Source: Endothia cerciana
Lineage: Eukaryota; Ascomycota; Sordariomycetes; Diaporthales; Cryphonectriaceae
Direction: 5' to 3'
DNA length: 64,000 nucleotides
NCBI GenBank assembly: GCA_026119935.1
Contig: JALRMH010000006.1
Span: 682,001-746,000, forward strand
Shown here: in pieces, positions 48,259 through 57,706 of the stretch
Layout: every line of letters begins with the position of its first letter
Position numbering within the stretch: the first letter of the stretch is position 1
The notes under the pieces: generated by a model
Told to the model about the DNA's origin: nothing
Seen by the model: the letters and a program-made list of their open reading frames with translations, nothing else
The model's database searches: none
Program-made: the position numbers and the translations under genes

Positions 48259-49692
48259 ATGCGGTCCCTCAGCATATCAAGGCTCCTCACCACCCTCCTC
48301 CTCCTCCTCACAGCAGCACACCTGACCCTCGCCGCACCGGAAGTGATAATACCACCTCTGCATGACAAGAGAGGCCTGGGCGGCCTCTTTGGCGAAGCCG
48401 CCGCGAACATCAGCGGCGAGATCTCAGACCTCATCACCGACGCGACCTCATTGTTGCAGAGCTTCATAACGGTGTTGGAGGAGCTGCACAACGCTACGAA
48501 CGAGAATGACCTCGTGAGCTTGCTAGGCCTGGACATACCAGGTGCCGAGGACGACAGCACTTCGGTGACGAACCAGACGGTCGGCGCTGTGGGTGCGAAT
48601 GCGACGTGTCCCGGGATGGCGGTGTTGTTTGCCAGAGGCACTGGCGAGCCAGGTATGGCCGCTCATGCAGTTCAGCCCGAGCACGGAGAGGCGCTAAGGG
48701 GCTCAGAGGAAGTGATTGACACTCATCCGCAGGAAACGTGGGTCTCTACACCGGGCCGTCCTTCTTCACCGCGCTCCGGAACTATGTCAACGGGAGCACA
48801 TCGGTCGCGTTCCAAGGAATTCCCTACCCGGCCTCCATACCCGGGTTCCTGGCAGGCGGTTCGCCCTTCGGCTCGGCGGTGATGGCGGCGCTCGTCAACA
48901 AGACGGCCGCCGCCTGTCCCAGCACCAAGGTCGTCCTGGCGGGGTACAGCCAGGGCGCCCAGGTCGTCCACAACGCCATGAGCCTCATCAACAACGGCAC
49001 CCTCGCGTCCCTGGCGGCCACCACCACCCCCTCAACTACGAGCAACACGACAACCGCGGCACAGCAAAGCGCGAACGCCGCCCAGCTCGACTCCCGCGTC
49101 ACGTCCGTCGTGCTCTTTGGGGACCCGCTAAACGGGACCGCGGTCTCGGGGATCCAGAGCGAGCGCGTGCTGTCCCTGTGCAACGCGCAGGACGACATCT
49201 GCGCTAAGCATGGCGATATCGTCACGCTGGACCACCTCACGTACAACCAGGATGCCCCCCAAGCTGCGATGTTTGTGATGCAGAAGAGCGCGCTGGGTAT
49301 GGCGAGCAACGACGCCCAGAATCAAGGAATGGTATGCCGTCCTTTTCTTCTTCTTCTTCTTCTTCTTCTTCTTCTTCTTCTTCTTCTTCTTCTTCTTCTT
49401 CTTCTTCTTCTCCTTCTCCTTCTCCTTCTCCTTCTCCCTCTCCTTCTCCTTCTCCTTCTCCCCATCACGCCCAGCATTCTCTCGGATTTCATAAGACATG
49501 TTTGAGGCATCCAAAACCCCGTTGACTATCCGGAAGAGATTCTTATATGGCCAATTATATGCTGACAAAAGCCCAACACAGGGTAATGTACCGGCTGTGA
49601 AGACCACGGAGGCGGTGAACGGGGGAATGCAGATCGGGACCGGGGCGAGTTTACCCGTTACGGGATTCTTTAAGTTAGGAAAGGGAGGATGA
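48259..49692 (+). CDS. Secreted cutinase-family serine esterase (CE5)
   Basis: 367 residues in three exons: 48259-48652, 48733-49331 and 49582-49692. A signal peptide (MRSLSISRLLTTLLLLLTAA, cleavage near residue 25) targets secretion. About 90 residues of non-catalytic sequence follow, then the alpha/beta-hydrolase domain: CPGMAVLFARGTGEPGNVGL, the nucleophile motif GYSQGAQ (Ser about 204), and the Asp/His region CNAQDDICAKHGD...LDHLTY. Intron 1 is GTATGG...CGCAG (phase 1). Intron 2 is 250 bp, much longer than other introns here, and carries a CTT/TTC microsatellite before GCTGAC...CACAG. The C-terminus (MQIGTGASLPVTGFFKLGKG) matches the family. Such enzymes cleave cutin, acetylated xylan or other esters; the exact substrate is unknown. 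Confidence 0.9.
49341..49463 (+). repeat. CTT/TTCTCC microsatellite inside cutinase intron 2
   Basis: About 20 TTC units followed by TTCTCC units, all pyrimidine on the plus strand. It expands intron 2 of the esterase gene. On the minus strand it produces an artefactual poly-Lys/Glu frame. Confidence 0.95.
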
Positions 49693-50160
49693 ACGGGCAT
49701 GAAGGAGAAATACTGAAGGTCATCTTCTTTTTCGTCATTTCCTTTCAGGATAGTTGGAAGGATACCCCTGGGTCGGCACTCGTCACGGCCTGTTTTCTGA
49801 CACTCTCGAGCTTGGATACTCAGGGAGTCGGCGTCAGGCATATACTCATAGCACTGCATACTCAGCGTCATGTCTGCCTCCGATTTCTTGAGACAGGCCT
49901 TCACAGCTCATCGAGAGTCTGCTCTCCTTTCATGTCAACAAAACCGTATGCTTTGACGACCTCGTCGCTTCTCGGCCACCACTCCGGATCGACATCCCGG
50001 CCGTCTCTCAACACGGCCATCGTCATCATTGCGTCCAATCATTGCGTCCAATCGGTCCTCCACGACCCAGACCATATCCGCCTTGACAGTGTCATCCCCC
50101 TCTCTCACGCCGGCCTTCTGCGCATTTGATCCCTCGATCAGGTCCTAGACCTTGAAATTC
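49693..50160. other. Intergenic region, esterase 3' side
   Basis: Convergent 3' ends of the esterase gene and the broken peptidase gene. Nothing else is recognisable, apart from a short direct repeat ATCATTGCGTCCA at about 50024-50050. Confidence 0.5.
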
Positions 50161-51249
50161 CTAACCGATGCCGGATCGGAGCCCAACTCGAACCGATGCC
50201 AGTCTTCTCCTCATGAGCTGCATCCCATACCGGGCCAGGCAATTTTCGGATGGAACAATCAGGTCTTCCCGGAAGAACGCGCCGTACACCTCCTCGTACG
50301 CCTCCCTCCCGATGGACTTGGTCACCATTTCCTTCAGCAGGTCCGGCGTACAGGGCTTGCCGTCCCTCCTCAGCTTATACAGGTCTACAATGACGTCGTC
50401 CAGGGAGTGCTTGGCCCCGGTAGCGCTCCATATCATACCTTCCAGTTGCACGCAGAGCATGAACCCCCGGTAGTACGAGACCCGCGTGATATCCGCGTGG
50501 GACCAGAACCTCTCCAGCACCTCGACGTAGTCTATGTTGAGCACCCACTCCGGCGCTGTGTAGTACGCCTGGGCGTAACTGTTCATGACCTCGATCACCA
50601 CCTCCGGGTGTCGGGGCCGTAGTAGAGGCCCACTAGCTCACCCCACGAAGGACGCGACCCCCTCGACGTACCACGCGCCCTCGTCCTCCTGCCACCTGGG
50701 CTGTCTCCTCCCGGGCGGGTCCGGCTCGAACAGCGCGGACTCGTGCACCACCTCGTGGGCCAGGAGGTCCGCCATCATCGTCGGCGGGTTGTACGCGGCG
50801 CTGCCGGCCGAGTACTCGAGGAGGAAGCTGAAGGTCGCGCCCGTGCCGCCGCAATTAGACTCGACCCTCCGGAAGAACACCCGGAACGGGTCCTTTGTCT
50901 CGAGTTACGAGGCCAGGCACGTGTGCATGTCGCGCGTCTGCTCCGCGAGGGCGGTCACGCTGTAGGGCGAGGGCTCGAGCCAGTAGGCGGCGAAGACGGT
51001 GGGGGAGGAAGCGGCGGTCAGCTCGGCGCCCCAGCTCGGGTACCGCTCGAGGTAGCCGACTGCGAAGACGCCGCGGCTGATGAACCTGTCGGCGGTCCCG
51101 TTCACGTTGACTACCGGATCGTCGCCCAGGGGCCATACCCCGTAGACCCCAGGCGGGGCGTCGCCGAGGTCCCATTCCAGAGTGGTGTTCCGCACCTCCC
51201 GCCATCCTTCATCGCCCTCGGTGGCGGTAAGTGACAGGCCGTCGTCTTC

Positions 51250-51289
<40 letters not shown>

Positions 51290-51880
51290 GGGGGCGGGAG
51301 GGGAATGAAGCCGATACCTTGGCTGATCAGCCCGCCACCCGAGACGTCCCTCCTCAGCTCGATCCGGGTCCCGGCTGGGGTCCTCTCGTCTGTCCTGCGG
51401 TATGGCGCCGTTAACGACACGATGATCTCCGTCTCTGCGCCGTGCCCAGCCTCATCGATATACCACACCCTCGGGCCCGTCTTTGGGTCCTTGTCACGGT
51501 ACGACAGCCGGACGGGATTACCCCGGCTGTCCCGCGCGGCGAGGGGGTTCATGTCGTTGTCATACCGCGCCGTGGGGACCCCGGATACCTCCTGCGGGAG
51601 GGTCAGCAGCGGGTCCTCCGGTGTGAGGCACTTCTTTGGCGAGACGAGGGTCACGGTAATGTCTATGGCAGTCGGCTCTGGCCGGCCGGACGTGTCGTCA
51701 AAGATGGGCTTCAGATTCAGGTGCAGCGAGGGCAGCTCCTACGGGGCCACTGGCGCCCGTGGCGTCCTGCTCGACACCGAAGATGCCCACAAGATCTCGA
51801 GGCCTATCTGGCGCCGAGAGTCCCTGCGCGGACGGAGACAGGATGGTCGAGGCCAGCAATGTTGTTGTTTGATGTGAAAA
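50161..51880 (-). pseudogene. Broken M61-like metallopeptidase gene
   Basis: Reads as a peptidase M61 (glycyl-aminopeptidase-like) family member. A signal-peptide-like LLASTILSPSAQG lies upstream (about 51840), and the family N-terminal segment ELPSLHLNLKPIFDDTSGRP (about 51735-51680) is in another frame. The body runs on (KKCLTPEDPLLTLP, then a poly-Asp stretch, then TTLEWDLGDAPPGVYGVWPL). It is interrupted by TAA at 50905-50907 right inside the conserved segment before PFRVFFRRVES. The zinc motif HEVVH is present (DLLAHEVVHESALF, about 50755), as is EGVASF. A second stop (TGA, 50638-50640) coincides with a local frame change, after which the C-terminal part SYAQAYYTAPEWVLNIDYVE is in the original frame. 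A 63-bp GTGAGC...AACAG intron could remove that stop, but it would also remove family-like sequence. With the nonsense codon and the N-terminal frame change it is best called a pseudogene, unless these are assembly errors. Confidence 0.72.
51251..51286 (-). repeat. GAT trinucleotide repeat encoding poly-Asp
   Basis: Eleven or so GAT codons in the minus-strand peptidase frame give a run of Asp residues (then EEDD). A likely slippage site. Confidence 0.9.
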
Positions 51881-53003
51881 CGCACCATATTGGCCGCCGG
51901 GGGGACAGAAGCAACATGGTGACCAGACCGCCCTTCCAATGTGGCAGACAGTCGGTCGCCAAGGGAAACATCTTGCTCTTCCTTTCTGAAGGAGGCAAAA
52001 GAAAAAGACAAGAAAACTAACTACACATCTATCCGGCCTCCGATCTTCCAGAGAAAAGGTCGTGTTGGACAAGCTGCCTAATTAACAAAGTCAGACGGGT
52101 ATGCATCTACCAGACGCCCCTGCTAATTAGTGCCGCTCGCGTTGCGCACCGGAATTCTGTGCTGTGAATCTGGGAAATCTTAGCAATGGGGCCAGGGGCA
52201 GGAGAGGTGATTCACAGTGCTTCCATGCCGTCTCTCTTTGATCTGGCGTGTAGTAGGCCAAGATCGCCGGCATGATCGATGACTCTGTCCTTCATTGATC
52301 GCTTACTAGAGATTGAGACTCCTAAGCCCATGAGCAGACCATGATGGCACAGTCTGGTAGCATAATCATAAGCTAGATGTCCAATCATGACGAGGCGGGG
52401 GGTTTGGCCGAATTTGAAGCGGTATGGTGTGGAGAGAATACTTGACGTATTACGACAGCAATTCAGACGTCAGCTTTGGAACTGCTAATTAAGGGCTCGA
52501 TAAGGACGGTCAAAGCCCATCTGGGCATCAATTGCACCCAGTGTAGGAAATTCCCGTCTGTTTGGGAACGGTCTCATGCTGAGGAAATCATCTCTGATAA
52601 AGTGCCGAGGATTCAAGGCTGGATACAAGCTAATTATGCTTCTCCGAGATAGCTATATAGTCCGGACCAAATCGATGCAAGACAGGCTTGCGAATTCGAT
52701 CCACATAGGCCTCCGTTGGCTTGCGGACCAAAAATTTCTCCCAGGTGGCCGACGTTGTTTTGAATTGAATCGGAGCGGAGGTCAGAAGGCACGCAAAGAG
52801 CCGACCGACGGCCAAAACGCTCTCGCGGTTCCACACGCAGCATGCTGAACCTCCTCCCTGATATACCGTCGAAAAGTGTCTCTCCAGACCAGACTGGTCA
52901 CCGGCATCCTGCTCAGCATTCTCTAGGATCCCGTCAACGCTGATTTTTCCAGAAGCAAGCGGGCTGAGCAGTTCGCCGGCAAGACTGAGAGGTCTGCCCT
53001 CAC
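51881..53003. other. Intergenic region between peptidase genes
   Basis: No supported gene. A+T-richer with short frames only. Confidence 0.5.
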
Positions 53004-54221
53004 TTACGCGTACTTCTCCATAATAGCCTTCAACTGCTGCAGGTCAATAGCATCGATCTTGTTACCCTTGTGCCCGGACGTCGTCTGCGCCATGCATATG
53101 GCGTTGTAGATAGCCTCCTCCGTGGCATCGGCGGCAGCCTCGAACAGCGCGTTGATGCTCTGGTCGTCTACCACCTCGACCCCCAGCGCCCGCGCCCTGA
53201 ACGGGTCCACGACCCTGCCCCCGGCAGTGACCGTCTGCACGGGGATCTTGTTTGCCGTAGAGAAGGCAAGGAACAGATCCCCGGATGGGTTATGGCCGTA
53301 GCCTCCCACCCTCGCCAGGCCGACCGTCGCCCTCTTGGCGAGGCGCTCGAGCTGCGTCGGGTGCAGCGGCGCGTCGGTCGCCAGGATGACGATGATGCTC
53401 CCGTCCTTCTTGTCCTTCTCCCTGTCGACCTCGGCCTGCTGCCTCAGGGCGGCGGCGTCGGCGTCCCTCTCGCGCTGCTCCATGATGACCCTCCCGACGG
53501 GGACGCCCGTCACGCGGAAGTCTCTGATGCGCCCGTAGTTCGCCTGGACCAGGGCGGCGACCGTGTAGTCCTTCTGCGGCACGCTCCCGTCCGCCTCGGG
53601 CAGCCCGAGGCCCGGAACCACGCGGCTGCTGGTGCCCGTGCCGCCCTTGAAGCCCTGGCAGAGCATGCCCGTGCCGCCGCCGGTGCAGCCCTCGGGGGTG
53701 AGGTCCGGGCTCGCCTCGGCGATGCCCCGCACGACGTGCTCCGGCCTGACCGCGAAGGCGGTCATGTCGTTCAGCATCCCGTCGAAGGTCTCGGCCACGA
53801 CGGGCAGCAGGAACCAGCCCACGCCCCCGTCCTCGTCGCTGTGGTGCTCGACGGCGTAGTCGTAGATGCCGCGGTAGGCCTCGCCCACGGAGAAGGAGTT
53901 GGTCAGCACGATGGGGGAGTGGAGGAGGCCCGTCTCCTGGAGCCAGTGCGAGCCTGTCATCTCGCCCGACCCGTTGAAGCGGAAGACGTTGGCGTATACG
54001 GCGTGGTTGAACCAGCCCTTGTGGGGGAGGATGACGGTCACGCCGGTGTTGACGGAAGGGTTGGAGGAGGGCTGGAGCGTGGTGGTGTGCGTGAGCACGC
54101 CGGCGACGTCGGTGATGCCATTGAGCCGCCCGGGAGGCCAATTGCCTATCTTGAGGTTGGGGAGGAGGTCGCGAAGGCGCTGCCTGGGCTGCGGGGAGGC
54201 TGAAGTCGCTGGTGAGGCCAT
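53004..54221 (-). CDS. Peptidase family S58 (DmpA-type aminopeptidase)
   Basis: Single exon, 405 residues from ATG 54221 (ACCATGGCC). DmpA/BapA-family N-terminal-nucleophile hydrolase. These self-cleave to expose a catalytic Ser/Thr and remove N-terminal D-, beta- or L-residues from peptides and amides. Seen here are the N-terminal RLRDLLPNLKIGNWPPGRLN and NGITDVAGVLTHTTTL, the NSFSVGEAYRGIYDYAVE block, GCTGGGTGMLCQGFKGGTGT followed by SSRV (probable self-cleavage region), and the C-terminal ILATDAPLHPTQLERLAKRA plus LARVGGYGHNPSGDLFLAFS. There is no signal peptide. The family is best known from bacteria but occurs in many fungi. The lack of introns fits a possible bacterial origin, though it does not prove it. 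Confidence 0.92.
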   Translation of the reverse strand: MASPATSASPQPRQRLRDLLPNLKIGNWPPGRLNGITDVAGVLTHTTTLQPSSNPSVNTGVTVILPHKGWFNHAVYANVFRFNGSGEMTGSHWLQETGLLHSPIVLTNSFSVGEAYRGIYDYAVEHHSDEDGGVGWFLLPVVAETFDGMLNDMTAFAVRPEHVVRGIAEASPDLTPEGCTGGGTGMLCQGFKGGTGTSSRVVPGLGLPEADGSVPQKDYTVAALVQANYGRIRDFRVTGVPVGRVIMEQRERDADAAALRQQAEVDREKDKKDGSIIVILATDAPLHPTQLERLAKRATVGLARVGGYGHNPSGDLFLAFSTANKIPVQTVTAGGRVVDPFRARALGVEVVDDQSINALFEAAADATEEAIYNAICMAQTTSGHKGNKIDAIDLQQLKAIMEKYA

Positions 54222-55233
54222 GGTCACGGTCTGTGCCCTCGATGGACGTTTGCCACGCAAAGGTTTGGGGGGGAGAAGCAGCTAGAGATCGAACATCACG
54301 AGGAACGAAGCCGTGTTCAGCGAGACGGTCTATATACTTACGTGCCAAACGGCGTGACTCATTATCACTCAGGGTCGCTCACCTCAACCCCTCAATAATA
54401 AGACGGTGGAAAGATCTGGATGGCGGGGTCGTGAGAGGAACATGTAGTGCAACGAGGCTGGTTCAGTCTACATCAGTTGAAGGAGTAAGCAGGGTCTTCC
54501 GGATTCAGTCGATGTGAGCAGCAGGCGAGGCTGGTATCAAGTTTAGGTAGTTCCCGGTCGTGCCATCCGGAGGCGATGAATTATACTCCTCGAGACTTGT
54601 TCCCTTGCAACTCAACTAGTGGCACTCAGGATTGGCATTAGAGTTGCGCCACAGCATCTTTTTTTTTTTTCTTCTTTTCTCTTTCTTCCCTCTCCTCCAT
54701 CCCTTCTTCCTCGAACGGCGGGTATTGCGGGACGGCATCAGCGGGGTTTTGGTCCAAGGGGGCCGGCCTTCTTCGATCTACCGTCCTCGCCCTGCCTGAT
54801 GTTCCCCCTTTTTTCGCTACGTAATGAGTAGATTACCCCAATCGGAAGAGGAGGACCTGATACCTACTCATAGTACCATAGTACATTGAATTGAGATGCT
54901 GTTTGGCCCGATGGAGGCGGTATTTATGGAGGAGTGCCGTGTCACTTATCCGGCAACCGAGTCTGGGGAAATAACGCGGGGTCTCGACACCAATCCCCAC
55001 AAAGAAGAATCGCCCCCCCTCCCCCCCAAAGTTGTATCATGAGTGTCTTCTACGGCTTTTCCGAGTATTCACGGCTATGATAATTGGAGTTCCGGTGAGG
55101 GGTGCACCAGTTCCTCGGATCCCAACCAATCTCGAGAACATCAAAACACACGACGCCTATTCCTCGAGCCTGATCATCCCTCCGTAGGCCGCAAGGTATA
55201 AGAGAAGGTAGTACGTATACAGATGCGATCATC
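54222..55233. promoter_or_regulatory. Divergent region between S58 peptidase and transhydrogenase
   Basis: About 1.0 kb between divergent start codons. It contains a T/C tract at 54658-54705 and two C runs near 55013-55027. No coding signal. Confidence 0.5.
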
Positions 55234-56981
55234 ATGACGCCGGCCATTCGCATAGTTCCAGGCGTAAGTACACGCTCTCGTGTTCGTGTCTGCTCATCCT
55301 GTGAGACCCCGGGACCACTACTAACATCATCCCCCCCGTCCCAAGGCCGCCACGAAGGCGGTGAACCTGCTCAGGGCCGTGCAGTTCACCCATCCGCCCT
55401 CGTGCCCATGCCACTCCAACCCGGGCCACCACCACAATCATGGCCCGCATCCCGCCGTGCGGCGGTACGCCACGCCGCAGGATGACTCACAGCTCAAGGA
55501 GTACGCCTTTGAGATGGCCGCCTCGGCCATCCGCTTCGGGCCCGGCGTCACCCGCGAGGTCGGCATGGACTTCAGGAACATGGGGTCCAAGCGGGTCTGC
55601 GTGGTGACGGACGAGACCGTGGACAAGCTGACCGCCATGGAGCAGGTGCGCGAGGCCCTGACCAGGGAAGGGGTCAACTTCCGCGTGTTCAACGGGACGA
55701 GGGTGGAGCCCAAGGATAGCTCGTACGCTGAGGCACAACCCACCCGATGCTGGTCTGCCCGCTTGTCTCCCTGGGCTGACCCGGCTGCAGTATCCGTGAG
55801 GCCATCGACTGGGCCAAGCCCTTCGACCCGGACGCGTTCCTGGCGGTGGGGGGCGGCTCCGTCATCGACACCGCCAAGCTGATGAACCTCTATACGTCGT
55901 ACCCGGACGCGGACTTCCTCGACTTCGTCAACGCGCCGCTCGGCAGGGGGCGGCCCATCGACAAGCCCCTGAAGCCCCTCGTGGCCGTCCCGACCACCGC
56001 GGGCACCGGCTCCGAGACCACGGGGACGGCCATCTTCGACCTCGTCTCCAGGCGCGCCAAGACCGGCATCGCCCACCGGAACCTGAAGCCCACCCTCGGC
56101 GTCTGCGACCCGCTCAACACGAGCACCATGCCCGCCGCCGTCAAGGCCAGCTCCGGCCTCGACGTGCTGTGCCACTCCCTCGAGAGCTGGACCGCCATCC
56201 CGTACCACGAGAGGACCCCGCGGCCCGCGAACCCGATGCTGCGGCCCGCGTACCAGGGCGCCAACCCCATCAGCGACATCTTCTCGCTCAGGGCCCTGAA
56301 GGACTGTGTCAAGTATCTGCCGCGCGCGGTCAAGGACCCGGGGGACCTGGAGGCGCAGAGCCAGATGCTGCTGGCCGCCACGCTGGCGGGCGTCGGGTTC
56401 GGCAACGCCGGTGTGCACCTGTGCCATGGTGGGTTGCCCCCCCCACCCCCCCTCCCATTCTTTCTTCTCCTTCCCCGTGATGGTCTGCCCCGGAGAGTAC
56501 ACGAGGAAGGTTTGGCTTGAGGCTGATCCTTCTCCGTCTCGGAAACGCGACAGGCATGTCATACCCCATCTCGGGGCAGAACCCGGGCTACCGACACGCT
56601 GGCTACCAGGTGACGACGCCCATCATCCCGCACGGCGTCTCCGTGGCCGTGACCTCGCCCGCCGTCTTCCGGTTCACCGCCGCCTCCAACCCGGACCGCC
56701 ACCTGCAGGCCGCTGAGTGCTTCGGCGTCGACGTCAGCAACGTGAAGCGCGCGTCCGCTGGCGAGGTCCTGGCCGACGCCCTCCGCCGGTTCCTGGCCGA
56801 CCTCGGCGACCAGCCCGCGGGGCTCCGCCAGCTCGGCTTCGGCGCCGAGCACATCGACGACCTGGTCGAGGGCACCATCCCCCAGCAGCGCGTGCTGATG
56901 CTGGCGCCGAACCTGGCGAGGGAGCTGGAGGCCGAGAGGGAGCAGCTGAGGGGGCTGTTCGAGGCGTCCATGGCATACTAG
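55234..56981 (+). CDS. Hydroxyacid-oxoacid transhydrogenase, mitochondrial
   Basis: Iron-containing alcohol-dehydrogenase family (HOT/ADHFE1). It oxidises 4-hydroxybutyrate to succinic semialdehyde while reducing 2-oxoglutarate to 2-hydroxyglutarate. Four exons: 55234-55263, 55346-55722, 55791-56428 and 56554-56981, giving 490 residues. Introns: GTAAGT...CCCAAG; GTACGC...GCTGCAG with branch GCTGAC; and GTGGGT...CGACAG, phases 0, 2 and 1. The N-terminus is a basic presequence with a His-rich stretch (GHHHNHGPHP) and ends at RRYATP. Visible motifs: FLAVGGGSVIDTAKLMNLYT (nucleotide-binding), PTTAGTGSETTG, SGLDVLCHSLESW, and GVHLCHGMSYPISGQ with metal-binding His residues. The first coding exon is only 30 bases. 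Confidence 0.94.
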
Positions 56982-57706
56982 CGGGCGTCCCTGGGCTGGT
57001 TCGTCCCCTGTGTGACTTTTGCGCAGTGCGGGAAGCGCCGCACTGCGGTCGAAAGGAAGTCCTAAGATTATTCCTGCGTCTCTGTATGCTGTCGCGGGGT
57101 AAAAGCACAATTCGTCGTCGTCAGGCCCCACGGCAATGACCATGGCGGACTTTCGTGGAGGCCACCCCGTCCTGCCGATCGGTACAGACCATTGATAGAA
57201 CCGTGTCATCTACGAGTCGGAGGACCCTCACCAAGTCTTTACCAAAGCCTGGCTGAGCAGGATGCAACGCAGCGAGAGAGAATCTAGAACGAGGAACACA
57301 ACGCATGGGCAAGGTCGAAATGAAAACATGTTGCGCTGGCTAGTTGCACCTACCCTGATTTGGGGGGGTCATTGATTCTGATTGTGAGGTGGGTATCATT
57401 GATCACTTATGACCGAGATTGGCGAGTCCAACTTGAACTCTAAAGTGGCACACAACATCGCCTTGGCGCCCAACACCTGAAAATGCTCCTATCCATCTTC
57501 CAGAAATCGTTGAAGGACGGAATGTCAATACTCCACTGACCCATGTTCACCGCATTGAAGACTACGCCCAGTGAAGGAGGATCTCCCCTTCTTGCCCAAT
57601 CTCGATTGCGGGCTTGCAATACTCACGCAGGCGTCGCACCGCCTCCTCCCAGGGACGTGCGCTCTGACTAGCACGGCCTCCTTGTACTGAAATCCACGGA
57701 TCGCCG
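56982..57706. other. Intergenic region between transhydrogenase and GEM1
   Basis: Convergent 3' ends. No supported gene in 725 bp. Confidence 0.5.

Noticed and set aside
49128..49904. Minus-strand ORF with a long poly-Lys/Glu run
   Set aside because: The run is the complement of the CTT microsatellite in the esterase intron; the rest lies opposite exons.
50601..50665. A 63-bp GTGAGC...AACAG intron rescuing the M61-like gene
   Set aside because: It keeps frame and removes one stop, but it would also delete family-like sequence (ELVGLYYG) and leaves the TAA at 50905 and the N-terminal frame break.
53070..54203. 377-residue plus-strand ORF opposite the S58 peptidase
   Set aside because: It is an antisense shadow created by GC-rich codon bias; repetitive composition and no domain.
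55438..56562. 374-residue minus-strand ORF opposite the transhydrogenase
   Set aside because: It spans introns of the real gene and has no domain; shadow of GC bias.
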